Below are positions 53,506-63,187 of a stretch of DNA of 64,000 nucleotides, in pieces. Location: the NCBI GenBank assembly GCA_045863055.1, contig BTUW01000001.1:248001-312000 (forward strand), given 5' to 3'. The notes under the pieces were generated by a model that saw only the letters and a program-made list of their open reading frames with translations, made no database searches and was not told the origin of the DNA. The stretch is from UTCHB3 sp008363265. Lineage in GTDB: Bacteria > Bacteroidota > Ignavibacteria > Ignavibacteriales > Ignavibacteriaceae. The position numbers and the translations under genes were made by a program. The stretch's first letter is position 1. Each line of letters begins with the position of its first letter.

Positions 53506-55652
53506 CAGAGTATGAACATCCAGGATACTTTAAGGATAACCACAAGATCCTTGGAGCGCAATCCGCCTCCCGTCTCGAGGATCTTGTTAATTACCAGGTA
53601 AATATCACTTCCGGGCGAAGGTTTATAATTTATTTTGTAATTGAAATTAAGTTCCTCGATCTCATTATTCCACTGGACAAGAAGGAAAGAGGCGGTGTTG
53701 ACATTCAGGGTAAACTTGAGTCTTGAGAAAATCTCATTTGTGTTGAAACGTGATCCATTGATCGAAATGTCGTTGAAACGGTACCCAACGGTCATTCCGA
53801 AGTTCCCTGACATGGTGGCATTAACCTCACTCTCAAATTCGAACCTTTTCCCACCATAAAAATCACCGTATTCCATGCTTGCCGATCCGAAGATCAGCCT
53901 GCTCTGGCTTGACGTGAAATCGATCCCGAACAGGTTGCTGTGATAATCCCCACTCCGTATAACCATGTTCTTGAAGATGGTAAAATCACGCTCCGGTCTG
54001 TCAAATTGCTTTGTGTACAGGAGCGAAATTCTGTCATTCGACTCAAAGAGGAGGCTGACAGGCATCATTTCGTACTCATACGAGATTATCTTCCCACCCG
54101 GTGCATGCTGGAGATCAAATTCAACGGGCATGAAAATTGCCCGCCTCAGCCATCCGTTGTCGAATCTTGGCGCGTATGATGCGTAGAAACTGAATTCATT
54201 TACCCCGGAACGGTAGATGAAACCCGTTCCCGGATTAAAGTTGCCTTGTGTAAATCCATAGGAACTATAGAGGCTCAATACTTCATTAGGATATTCCACA
54301 CTGACCACCCCCGCGAGGTTCTCATTGTTTCCGGACCCATCGAAGGTACCCGCGAGTTTCGAGGTGATCATGAGGTTTTTATCACCGAGAAAATCATTGA
54401 AATTAAAACTCAGATCGGCACCCCCAAGCCTGCTGAAACCATCCGCTGACTGGACATTACTGAAAATGAAACCCGCGTACGAGTTATCGAGGATGCCATA
54501 TTTTGCCCTCGATACAAAATAGTTAGTGGTTCTTTTCTGCGCTGTCCCTTCGGTCTGAACCGAGAGGATACCTGCCTCCAGTCGCCCGGTTGAACCGGTA
54601 AGTTTAACCCCGCCTATTATCGGCACACCCTCTCCCCTGTCGATACCGATAACCCGGGAGTAATAGGCCGAATTGTTGCTTGCTAGATCAAACGAAAAAA
54701 GTTTGTTACCCTCGAGGAAGAAATCCCTTTTTTCCGGAAGAAAAAGCGGAAATCGTGTCAGATTGATCTCGGCAATGTCCGCTTCAACCTGCGCGAAATC
54801 TGTATTAAGAGTAAAGTCGAGCGTGAAGGCATCACTGATTCCGTACTTGACATCAAGCCCTCCTTTGAATCTTGAATCCTTGGTTCCCCTTATATCCTCG
54901 ATTCCTGTGTTCACGAAAGGTACAACATAAACCGGGTTACCTCTCTCCACATCTTTTATGCCTCTGAGTTCTCCCGCTCGTGTAAGATCAAGAAAGTTCC
55001 CGTTGGCCACAGCTCCCGACCAGATAACATCCTGATTCAGCCTTCGGATCCCCCTCAGAAAGTTAATGCCCCACAACTGCTCCTTCGCATTGGGGAATTT
55101 AAGGGAGGCAAAAGGTATCCTGATCTCTGCGCACCAGTGGTTATCTGCAACCGATGATGCGACCTCCCAGATCATGTCCCAGTCTTCATTGAACTCCTGA
55201 TAACTCCTCCCCGAAAGCATGGCATCGTTCTTTACGCCAAGGGGGTTGGTCGCCAGCCAGTAAGCATTTCTCTCATCACCGAAAGTATCCAGGATCAGTT
55301 TTACGTTGTCATCACCCGATGTGTAGCCATCATACTTCATCTCACGGGCAATAATATTTTCCGGTTCAGGATCGTAACATATAAAAAGGAAAAAGAGGTT
55401 TTCGTCGGTGTAGACCACCTTTACTTCGGTCTCGAAAGCGGGGGCCCTGCCCGGTTGGGGATCGATCTGCAGAAAATCAGAATTCCCCGGTACAGTATGC
55501 CAGACAGAATCAATACCCTTCCCGTCGATGACAGGGGGTGTACCGGCTTTTACGGCAGTGATAGACGGCTTGGCACTCTGGGGTTTCACTCCGCAAACAA
55601 GAAAGAGCAGAAATATCACTGCATATTTGGTAACAAGGATGAATTTATCCAT
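53505..55652 (-). CDS. Outer-membrane DUF5916-type protein with CBM9-like domain
   Basis: A 715-residue protein starting at ATG 55650-55652, chosen over an ATG 90 bases upstream because it begins a signal peptide (DKFILVTKYAVIFLLFLVCGVKPQ). Residues about 30-205 resemble a carbohydrate-binding family 9 domain (PPVIDGKGIDSVWHTV, EVKVVYTDENLFFLFICYDPEP). The rest is beta-strand-rich with aromatic girdles (VTVGYRF-type, ending LVVILKVSWMFIL with a terminal hydrophobic residue) as in outer-membrane barrels. DUF5916 proteins are frequent in Bacteroidota relatives and have no settled function. Translational coupling to the CDF metal exporter is the only functional hint. Confidence 0.85.
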   Translation of the reverse strand: MDKFILVTKYAVIFLLFLVCGVKPQSAKPSITAVKAGTPPVIDGKGIDSVWHTVPGNSDFLQIDPQPGRAPAFETEVKVVYTDENLFFLFICYDPEPENIIAREMKYDGYTSGDDNVKLILDTFGDERNAYWLATNPLGVKNDAMLSGRSYQEFNEDWDMIWEVASSVADNHWCAEIRIPFASLKFPNAKEQLWGINFLRGIRRLNQDVIWSGAVANGNFLDLTRAGELRGIKDVERGNPVYVVPFVNTGIEDIRGTKDSRFKGGLDVKYGISDAFTLDFTLNTDFAQVEADIAEINLTRFPLFLPEKRDFFLEGNKLFSFDLASNNSAYYSRVIGIDRGEGVPIIGGVKLTGSTGRLEAGILSVQTEGTAQKRTTNYFVSRAKYGILDNSYAGFIFSNVQSADGFSRLGGADLSFNFNDFLGDKNLMITSKLAGTFDGSGNNENLAGVVSVEYPNEVLSLYSSYGFTQGNFNPGTGFIYRSGVNEFSFYASYAPRFDNGWLRRAIFMPVEFDLQHAPGGKIISYEYEMMPVSLLFESNDRISLLYTKQFDRPERDFTIFKNMVIRSGDYHSNLFGIDFTSSQSRLIFGSASMEYGDFYGGKRFEFESEVNATMSGNFGMTVGYRFNDISINGSRFNTNEIFSRLKFTLNVNTASFLLVQWNNEIEELNFNYKINYKPSPGSDIYLVINKILETGGGLRSKDLVVILKVSWMFIL

Positions 55653-55747
55653 CTGATTTCCGGGTAACTGGTAGACTTGCTTGGCTAATTGATTATGTGA
55701 AAAATTGTTTTTTGAATTACAAAAATAGATTATTTTACCCATTGGTT

Positions 55748-57388
55748 ATGAAAATAGTTTTTAGTCCAACCGCTTTCAAGAGAGACCTGCTTGCCGATGC
55801 TATCGCACCCGGCGGAACGGTATTTATTCTCGATCATGACGAACTCCTCAGAAGAGCGGAGGAGCTCGCTCCTGAGGCGATCATTATCACTGTTGATCCG
55901 GGTTCCGGCTCGATCCTTGACAAGCTGAAAAACACCGTGCCGGATACCTTTGTCATACTTACATCAAACTCGTTTTTAACTGAGGAGCCCACCTCTCTTT
56001 TCAACGCGGGATTGATCGACTATCTTCTCGATGATGTTCCTGACAATAATGATATTTCCGATCTGCAAAGCGCCTTTTGGGATCATTACTTCCGCCAAAG
56101 AAAGATCAATCAGGCTGAAAACCGTACAGAATACTTCCTCTCCCGTATGAAGTTTCTTCACGGTATTTCCCTTAAGATACTTGAGAATAAACCGTTAAAT
56201 CTGCTTCTGGATGAGATAATGATCTCCGGAAGATCGGTTCTCAACGCCGAGAAAAGCTCTTTCATGCTTTATGACCCCGGTGACAGCATGCTCCACTTCC
56301 ACGTACTTGCTGAAGTGGAGGAAGCACTTATAAAGGACCAACCTCTCGAAATTGGTACAGGGATTGCAGGATGGGTGGCCAAACACCGGGTGGCCCAACT
56401 CGTCGACGATTGCTACAGCGACAAGAGATTTAATCCCGCTTACGATAAGCTGTCCGGCTTCCACACCCGGAACATGGTCTGTGCTCCGATCGTGAAGAAC
56501 AATTCACTTTTCGGCGTCCTCTCTGTAATAAACAAGAAAGACGGCGACTCATTCGTTGTTGAGGACATCCAGTTGATCGAAACCCTCGCGGGGCAGTGCG
56601 CCGTGGCAATCGAGAACGCCCTCCTGCTTGAAGAAAAAGTGAAAAGTGAGGCGTTAAAGCAGGAACTGGAGATGGCCCAGAAAATCCAGCAAAGGCTGCT
56701 GCCAACGGTCTTGCCATCATTTTCACGACTCGACCTTGCCGCCCGCCTGATACCTGCTGAAGAGGTTGGCGGTGATTATTACACGATCAGGAAGATCAGC
56801 GAAGGGCTTTGCCTCCTTATGGTGGCGGATGTTTCGGGCAAGGGAATTCCCGCGGCCTTGCTGGTCTCCACCGTTGATGCCACGCTTCATACCATGATTC
56901 AGCTGGGGGGTACCGTCTCTGATCCTGTAACCATCACTCAAACCATCAATTCTGTTCTTTGTGAAGTTACCACTTCCGAGAAATTCGTAACAGCATGGAC
57001 CGGGATAATCGACACAGAACGAAATCTCCTTCACAGTGTGAACGCGGGCCATAACGATCCCGTTATCTACCGTGCCCGCACAGGAGAAATTTCAAGATTG
57101 AAACAGGGCGGAATTTTCCTCGGTGTGCTCCCCTTCTCCTACACTGCCGAGACGACGTCTTTCGAGTCAAACGACATTCTGATCTTCTTTTCGGATGGCG
57201 TGATCGAGGCGATGGATACGGATCTGAGAATCTACTCTGACCAAAGACTGGTGGATATTGTGACCAAAAACAGCGGTCTTACAGCCGGCAACCTGGTTGA
57301 AACAATTATTGAAGATGTTAAACTTCACGCCAAAAACACCAAACAGAGTGATGACATAACATTATGTGTGGCAAAGGCCTTGTTATAA
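55748..57388 (+). CDS. SpoIIE/RsbU-type PP2C phosphatase with GAF domain
   Basis: A 546-residue cytoplasmic protein from the ATG at 55748; an ATG 51 bases upstream would add an unlikely tail. Residues 1-110 look like a receiver fold that has lost the phospho-acceptor (IVFSPTAFKRDLLADAI..., GLIDYLLDD). Residues about 135-290 are a GAF domain (GTGIAGWVAKHRVAQLVDD). A coiled coil leads to the phosphatase (about 310-546): EEVGGDYYTI, VADVSGKGIPAALL, NAGHNDPV, IFFSDGVIEAMD and QSDDITLCVA supply the metal-binding acids. In the known partner-switching systems such enzymes dephosphorylate an anti-sigma antagonist. No antagonist or anti-sigma gene is nearby; instead it heads a run of ion-transport genes. 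Confidence 0.93.
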   Translation: MKIVFSPTAFKRDLLADAIAPGGTVFILDHDELLRRAEELAPEAIIITVDPGSGSILDKLKNTVPDTFVILTSNSFLTEEPTSLFNAGLIDYLLDDVPDNNDISDLQSAFWDHYFRQRKINQAENRTEYFLSRMKFLHGISLKILENKPLNLLLDEIMISGRSVLNAEKSSFMLYDPGDSMLHFHVLAEVEEALIKDQPLEIGTGIAGWVAKHRVAQLVDDCYSDKRFNPAYDKLSGFHTRNMVCAPIVKNNSLFGVLSVINKKDGDSFVVEDIQLIETLAGQCAVAIENALLLEEKVKSEALKQELEMAQKIQQRLLPTVLPSFSRLDLAARLIPAEEVGGDYYTIRKISEGLCLLMVADVSGKGIPAALLVSTVDATLHTMIQLGGTVSDPVTITQTINSVLCEVTTSEKFVTAWTGIIDTERNLLHSVNAGHNDPVIYRARTGEISRLKQGGIFLGVLPFSYTAETTSFESNDILIFFSDGVIEAMDTDLRIYSDQRLVDIVTKNSGLTAGNLVETIIEDVKLHAKNTKQSDDITLCVAKALL

Positions 57389-57435
57389 TGATCAACGTTT
57401 TTAGTATGTTACAAAGTTTGATTTAAACTTTTCTG

Positions 57436-58680
57436 ATGGAAACTATTTCATTTTTTCTCCTTATTCTCCTGTCAGGCTACCTGGGTACAGGATTTGTTGT
57501 AAGGAAAATTTCTAACCGTAATTACATTCCTACCGGTATTGAGTACCTCATTCTGGGGTTACTTCTTAGCCCGGCTCTATATGGTCTGGTCACTGATCTT
57601 ATATCAGTCTCCCTCATCTTTCCCATCGATTCTGACATTCTTGCGAAACTTAATCCTGTGATAAGCGGTGTTACAGGTTTCCTTGGTCTCTACTGGGGCA
57701 TGAAATTCAATCTTGTTGAGCTCCTCAGATCAAACCGTGAGCACTTCAGAATTGCTGCCTACGATATTATTCCCGGAACTGCAATAACCGGGGGCGCGGC
57801 ATTCATTTCCGGGTATCTCCTTTTCAAGGATTCGGTTGATCTGACACAACTGATCTTCGCCTCGATCGCGATCGGAATTATGACTTCTGTATCCTCTCCG
57901 CGGATCATAAATCAATTAAAATACAAGTTCAAACTGCAAGGCAAGCTCACCACTTCCCTTTCTGCAGCCGCATCCTACTCCGGGTCATTTGGCATTCTCC
58001 TTTTTGGTCTGGGATTTCCCGTATACCATATTATTACACGGCCGGAGGTGAACCTCACAGCCACTGAATTCGTCACACTAAGTATCGGTATTTCAATAGC
58101 ATTGGGAATCCTCTTCCTTATTTTCATCGGCAGGGAGACCGATGACCATAAAATCATCGCTGGAGTGCTGGGTATAACCCTTCTAGGAAGCGGGGTTGCA
58201 TATTTTCTGGGGCTCTCTCCCCTGTTTCTCTGTTTTATTCTCGGAATTTTCCTTGGAAATCTCTCGGGGATGAATCACACGATCACTGATACCCTCGAGG
58301 GAATGATTCCACCTCTTACTGCGGTTACTGTGATCTTCGCGGGAATGATCTGGGCACTTCCAACCGATTGGCTCGTTTGGGCCGCGGCACTCGCCTTCCC
58401 GGCGATAAAACTTTTTTCAAAGTATATCTCACACAGGATCAGCCATGTCGCCGCGTTCGATCCGGAGTGCGTGAACCGTAAGCAAACATCTGTCTTTCTG
58501 CTCTCCAACATTTTGGTTTTCGCCATGCTGATCAATTACGCAACGGTTTTCAACAATATCCTCCTTCCCTGGGTAATGAACACGGTTTTTGTTGTGGCGA
58601 TCGCGTCATCGGTCCCCGCTTCGTGGACAGTCAAAAAATTCCTGATCGAATCAGGTGAGATCAAAGGAGAGATTGGATGA
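57436..58680 (+). CDS. CPA2-like antiporter membrane protein lacking the acidic ion site
   Basis: A 414-residue protein with 11-13 membrane helices and the layout of Kef/NapA-type monovalent cation:proton antiporters: FTGFLGLYWGMKF-type segment (TGFLGLYWGMKFN), SIAIGIMTSVSSPRIINQLK, then KLTTSLSAAASYSGSFGILL. In active members the last segment carries an Asp-Asp or Asn-Asp pair; here it reads SAAASYSGSFG (about 176-186) with no acidic residue. It may be a channel-like, regulatory or scaffolding subunit rather than a cation:proton exchanger. It follows the phosphatase gene by 47 bases and its TGA overlaps the start of the large antiporter-NTPase gene by four bases. Confidence 0.8.
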   Translation: METISFFLLILLSGYLGTGFVVRKISNRNYIPTGIEYLILGLLLSPALYGLVTDLISVSLIFPIDSDILAKLNPVISGVTGFLGLYWGMKFNLVELLRSNREHFRIAAYDIIPGTAITGGAAFISGYLLFKDSVDLTQLIFASIAIGIMTSVSSPRIINQLKYKFKLQGKLTTSLSAAASYSGSFGILLFGLGFPVYHIITRPEVNLTATEFVTLSIGISIALGILFLIFIGRETDDHKIIAGVLGITLLGSGVAYFLGLSPLFLCFILGIFLGNLSGMNHTITDTLEGMIPPLTAVTVIFAGMIWALPTDWLVWAAALAFPAIKLFSKYISHRISHVAAFDPECVNRKQTSVFLLSNILVFAMLINYATVFNNILLPWVMNTVFVVAIASSVPASWTVKKFLIESGEIKGEIG

Positions 58681-61600
58681 TCGCCGTCGCAAGAAGGCTC
58701 TTCGTAATTGCCCTGCTTCTGGGTCTGATGGTTCTCGCTACTCAGATCGGAACCCCGGGTAACCTGCTCTACCCCCGTACACTCGCTGTACTTGGATTCA
58801 TGATCCTGGTCTCATTCACACTCGGTGAACTTTTTACACTGATCAGGCTTCCCAAAGTGCTTGGTTACCTGGCAGCAGGAGCGTTGTTCGGCATTCCACT
58901 TTCGGGAGTTCTTCAATCATTCGATCTGAATCTTATTTCAACGCGGGTGATCAACAATCTCGAACCGGTGAATAACATAGCCTTGGCTGTGATCGCACTT
59001 GCCGCGGGACTTCACCTCAAACTTAGCCACGTGAAATGGATACTGAAGCCGGCACTTCTGATACTGCTCGTCAAGGTAGTGGTGATCTTTATCATGGTCA
59101 CTGCCGGTGTTTACTTTCTGATGCCTGTGATAACAGGAACTCAACCATCAACTGAAACCCTCATCGCGATAGGACTCCTCGTATCCGTGATATCGATGGG
59201 CACCTCAATCGAATTAACCATGGCGGTTGCTGATGACCTTGAAAGTGACAATGGTCTCGTAGATCTGACACTTGGTACAGCCGTGCTGAAGGATATCGTA
59301 AATATCCTCCTTCTCGCTGTGGTCATTTATTTTGTAAACTCGAACCTCTTCCCCTCATCCGCGGCAGGTGCCGGAGGAGACCTTACTCAACTCTTGGCGG
59401 AGCTGGGAAAAACGATCATAGCCGGTTTGCTTATCGGGGCTCTGGTGGTCTTTTATCTGAAATATATCAGATCAGAAATAACCTTCTTTTTGGTATGTCT
59501 CGTGGTTTTCGGAAGTTATGCCTCGATACTTCTTCACTTGGAGACTTTGCTTCTTTTTGTAGTGGCCGGGGCAATAACAGTTAATTTTTCCGATACCGAT
59601 GAGCTTGAGAGATCGGTTTCCAATTTTTCACTCCCTGTATATATCGTCTTTTTCGCTCTCGCAGGCGCTTCCCTCGAGATCGATACCATTTCCAGGGCTT
59701 TTCCGCTCGCCGCGGCTCTCTTCCTTGTCAGGATAGTTGCCATAGTGGTGTCACTCCGGTTAACGGGTAAAATGCTCACATTCGATCAGAACATCCTAAG
59801 GTACGGCTGGACAGGTTTTATCTCGACCGGCGTGCTGATGCTCGGATTTCTGCAGATAATCTCCAAAGAAGTACCGGCCGTGGCTGAACTTGTTACCCCG
59901 GTCCTCTATGATCTGATCCTGTTGAATCTGATCTCCGGTCCCGTGATCTTCCGGTTTGCTCTTGTAAAATTCGGTAAAAGCATCGCCGGTGTGGATGAGG
60001 TTGAAGAACCGAAAGTTGAAACGCCAAAAGAAGTTGAAAAGCTGGCGAAAGTGGTTAAAGAGTACCGGGTGGTCTTCTCTGAACCGATCTTTGAGGATAA
60101 AAAACTCAATAAATTACTTTTCGATGTCTATTTTAAAATTATCGAACTGGTCAACAACTTCCGTGACAAGTTCATTGCCAAAAGAAACAATGAGTCGCAG
60201 GAATTGCTTGAGGAAACGGTTGCCCTCTACAGGAACATGTTCCTCTCGATCGAGTCGATCATCATGTCGGGGAAAGAACCAAGGGCGATCAAGGCGACAC
60301 TTCAAAGCCTGAGGATAAATCAGACAGAGGCACTCCTCCACCATCTGGAAGAAAGAAAACAGGCTGAGAGAAAACTTGCCAACTACGACACTCTGGCCCG
60401 TGAACTTCTGAACGAACTTGTGAAAGTCACGGATGACATACCCGGCATTTTTTCAATTGCGGTCCTCACCAATCTGGCTTCCTTCAGAGGAAGATCACTC
60501 GATTTCAAGCTGTATCTCCTCCGTTTGAAGGCAAGATCCCTCGTCTCCGGATGGTTCAGGGGAGGTGACCCCGTAACTGTTGACGTGGAACTTAAGAATA
60601 TGGCGAAGTTCTACCTGAACGCGGTGACAACCACTGAAATACTGGAGACAATGAATCTTGTCGGTGCCGACAGGTTAAACCTCTACAGGAAGCTGAAGGC
60701 CATTCACAAGAATTTCATCTCGTATCTCGATGAGATGATCACTATCATAGGCCAGGAGAAGAGCAGTCTCGGGTTTGTAACAGTATTCTTCATGCGGTAT
60801 GAGGAACTGAAGGAGATGTTCTTCAATGAACTTGATGTCTATATTAATGAGCAATCCTCGAATGTGGATCAGATCGAGAAGCGACTGACCTATGCTTTTG
60901 CTTCCCCATACAACTCCTTCGTAAAACACCTCGGCGAGATCATCAGGGTGGAGAAACGGGGTAATGAGTTTGACCTGTTCAAAGCGATGGAAGACTCTCA
61001 GAAGAAAAAAGGTGAACTGATCGACTCCCTCCGGTTCTGGGTGGTCTATTACCACGGTATTATCGGGCTTATTCAAAAAGAGCTCTACATCTACCGCTTC
61101 GAGATCCAGCTCAACAACTTCCTTGATCGCGCTCTTTTGAATATCGCCGATGAAATAAGCAGCAGGATCAGAAGCGGCTGCCCAAAGATCGCTGACCAGA
61201 TCCGGCACTTTACTCACAACCTCACCGAACGTCTCCCCGAGGGATATGACGGACTAAAGTCTTACTCAGACAACTTCCGCATCTCCCAAAGTCTTTCCGA
61301 GTTGACACTCGTGGTGAGAGAACTCGAAAGGGCATCCAGAAGCCGTAAACTCAGGACTTTTCTCGATACAGTTATCAACGGCATTAATTCCCTCTCGGCG
61401 GCACTTCCCGCTGAGTCAGAGTACCTTGAGGAGAGCGACCTTAACCTTCCTGAGAGAACACCCGGCTTTATTGAGCTGAAGAACTACAAAATAGGCAAGA
61501 TCACTCAGAACTTCCTCCTGTCGCGCTTCCCCAGAGAGATCGGTGATGTGAACGAGTTCCTCGTAAATTACGTGGAAACTTCCTTGAAGGAGTTCCGTAA

Positions 61601-63185
61601 CCTCGAGTCGAGTGTGATATACTACATCGATTCGATCGTGAAACGCCTCGAAGAAGACCCCGGTGACCTCGACGGTGCCAGGGATATCATTTCAGCACTC
61701 AGCGAGAATTTTATCACACGCCTGCGTGAGATCGAGAACAACAACGATAAACTCGAGCTCTCGATCAACAGCCAGGTCGCCGTTAAAACCGCGTCAGCAA
61801 TCCGGGAAGTGAAAACCCTGATAACCGGATCCAACCGTGAAGCTCAGAAAACGATGCGAACAGCAGGTAAATTTGCCCGTCTGCTTCCGGTCGCGTTCAA
61901 ATTCATACGGGTAAATACACACTATTTCTTTCACCGGATCGCACTCGGCGGCAAGTTTATTCTTAACAGATTCATCCTCCCGCTTTACAGAAGACTCTCC
62001 GAGCGGTTCAGAATATTCTCCGGTAAGCTGCCTGACTCATACAAAGAGGATCTTTTCAAAACCAAAGAGATTCTTGACCGCCTTCCATTTATTTACAGAA
62101 GACTCTTCGATGGTACCTCCCTCGAGTCATCGGAATTCTTCAAGGGAGAACAGGACCTTAGAAGCCTCATTGAGAGAGCCCAGACACGTTTCCGCTCTCA
62201 CCTCCCCTCTTCGATACTTATTACAGGAGCACCGGGATCGGGCAAGACCTCTTATATTAATTTTATCAAAAACGAGGTTTTCCGTCCGGGTGACTACCTT
62301 GAGTTTCACTTCGTTGAGCGGATCAGCACAGTCGATGAGCTCAGATCGCTCCTGTCACAGGCAATGGGATACAACGAGCTAAAATCGATCGACTCAATAA
62401 TTCTCGACCTTAATGAAAGGTTCAGAAATAAATTCGTCCTGCTCGTAAACATCCACAAAATATTTTTAAGGACCGTTGATGGCTTTGGGGCACTTCACGC
62501 AATGCTCCACATCATCTCCATGACGAACAGTAACATAATCTGGATCGCGACTGCACAAAGCATAGCCTGGCACTTCATCGGAAGAAACTTCAGGGCTGCA
62601 CCTTTGTTCGAGTTCAGAATGGCTCTTGAAGACCTTAACCGCGACAGGATGAAGGATATCATCCTTAAACGACAGGAAACCGCCGGGTTCACTTTCAAAT
62701 TCGCCAAGGACGATCTATATCTGCTCAGAAAAAAGTTTTTCAGTTCGTCGAAAATGGTTGAGGAACAGACATATCTCAGCAGGATATACTTCGACCGGCT
62801 GACAGAATACTCAGGCGGTAATATCGTCGCCGGAATGAATTACTGGCTGAATTCGATCGTGAAGATCGAAGAGAACACCCTCACGATCCGGACATATCAG
62901 CCATATCCCTACATCGACCTTTCGATCCTTGACCTGAAAACAATGACCGCACTTCATGCCGTCATACTTCACGGCGGACTGAAGCGCAGCCACCTCGCTG
63001 AATCTCTGAACATTCCTGAGAAGGAAGCCGGAGAAATACTCAACAAACTCTATTCAATGGGGATACTCAGGATTGGCGAACTAACAAAAAGCCATGACTA
63101 TTACTACACCAACAAGTTCAAGTTCAAATCGATCGAGCGGGAACTGATCCGGAGAAACCTGTTACCCGGAGAGGCGGAGGACTGA
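58677..63185 (+). CDS. Fusion of CPA-type antiporter with cytoplasmic P-loop NTPase and winged helix
   Basis: A 1502-residue protein. Residues 1-440 are an antiporter-like membrane domain of about 12 helices (GLHLKLSHVKWILKPALLIL, VSVISMGTSIELTMAV, LGTAVLKDIVNILLLAV). The ion-site pair is Lys205-Asp206 where others have Asp-Asp. Residues about 445-1150 are a long, charged, mostly helical region without recognised domains. Residues about 1165-1400 are a P-loop NTPase: Walker A GAPGSGKTSY at about 1183, and a Walker-B-like strand FVLLVNIHKIF with Asn1258 instead of Asp. Sensor-like NIIWIATAQSIAWHF follows. A winged helix (about 1419-1490, SHLAESLNIPEKEAGEILNK) ends the chain. It is coupled to the antiporter-like gene by ATGA and to the MscS gene by 2 bases. 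NTP binding probably gates transport. Confidence 0.86.
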   Translation: MIAVARRLFVIALLLGLMVLATQIGTPGNLLYPRTLAVLGFMILVSFTLGELFTLIRLPKVLGYLAAGALFGIPLSGVLQSFDLNLISTRVINNLEPVNNIALAVIALAAGLHLKLSHVKWILKPALLILLVKVVVIFIMVTAGVYFLMPVITGTQPSTETLIAIGLLVSVISMGTSIELTMAVADDLESDNGLVDLTLGTAVLKDIVNILLLAVVIYFVNSNLFPSSAAGAGGDLTQLLAELGKTIIAGLLIGALVVFYLKYIRSEITFFLVCLVVFGSYASILLHLETLLLFVVAGAITVNFSDTDELERSVSNFSLPVYIVFFALAGASLEIDTISRAFPLAAALFLVRIVAIVVSLRLTGKMLTFDQNILRYGWTGFISTGVLMLGFLQIISKEVPAVAELVTPVLYDLILLNLISGPVIFRFALVKFGKSIAGVDEVEEPKVETPKEVEKLAKVVKEYRVVFSEPIFEDKKLNKLLFDVYFKIIELVNNFRDKFIAKRNNESQELLEETVALYRNMFLSIESIIMSGKEPRAIKATLQSLRINQTEALLHHLEERKQAERKLANYDTLARELLNELVKVTDDIPGIFSIAVLTNLASFRGRSLDFKLYLLRLKARSLVSGWFRGGDPVTVDVELKNMAKFYLNAVTTTEILETMNLVGADRLNLYRKLKAIHKNFISYLDEMITIIGQEKSSLGFVTVFFMRYEELKEMFFNELDVYINEQSSNVDQIEKRLTYAFASPYNSFVKHLGEIIRVEKRGNEFDLFKAMEDSQKKKGELIDSLRFWVVYYHGIIGLIQKELYIYRFEIQLNNFLDRALLNIADEISSRIRSGCPKIADQIRHFTHNLTERLPEGYDGLKSYSDNFRISQSLSELTLVVRELERASRSRKLRTFLDTVINGINSLSAALPAESEYLEESDLNLPERTPGFIELKNYKIGKITQNFLLSRFPREIGDVNEFLVNYVETSLKEFRNLESSVIYYIDSIVKRLEEDPGDLDGARDIISALSENFITRLREIENNNDKLELSINSQVAVKTASAIREVKTLITGSNREAQKTMRTAGKFARLLPVAFKFIRVNTHYFFHRIALGGKFILNRFILPLYRRLSERFRIFSGKLPDSYKEDLFKTKEILDRLPFIYRRLFDGTSLESSEFFKGEQDLRSLIERAQTRFRSHLPSSILITGAPGSGKTSYINFIKNEVFRPGDYLEFHFVERISTVDELRSLLSQAMGYNELKSIDSIILDLNERFRNKFVLLVNIHKIFLRTVDGFGALHAMLHIISMTNSNIIWIATAQSIAWHFIGRNFRAAPLFEFRMALEDLNRDRMKDIILKRQETAGFTFKFAKDDLYLLRKKFFSSSKMVEEQTYLSRIYFDRLTEYSGGNIVAGMNYWLNSIVKIEENTLTIRTYQPYPYIDLSILDLKTMTALHAVILHGGLKRSHLAESLNIPEKEAGEILNKLYSMGILRIGELTKSHDYYYTNKFKFKSIERELIRRNLLPGEAED

Positions 63186-63187
63186 TC

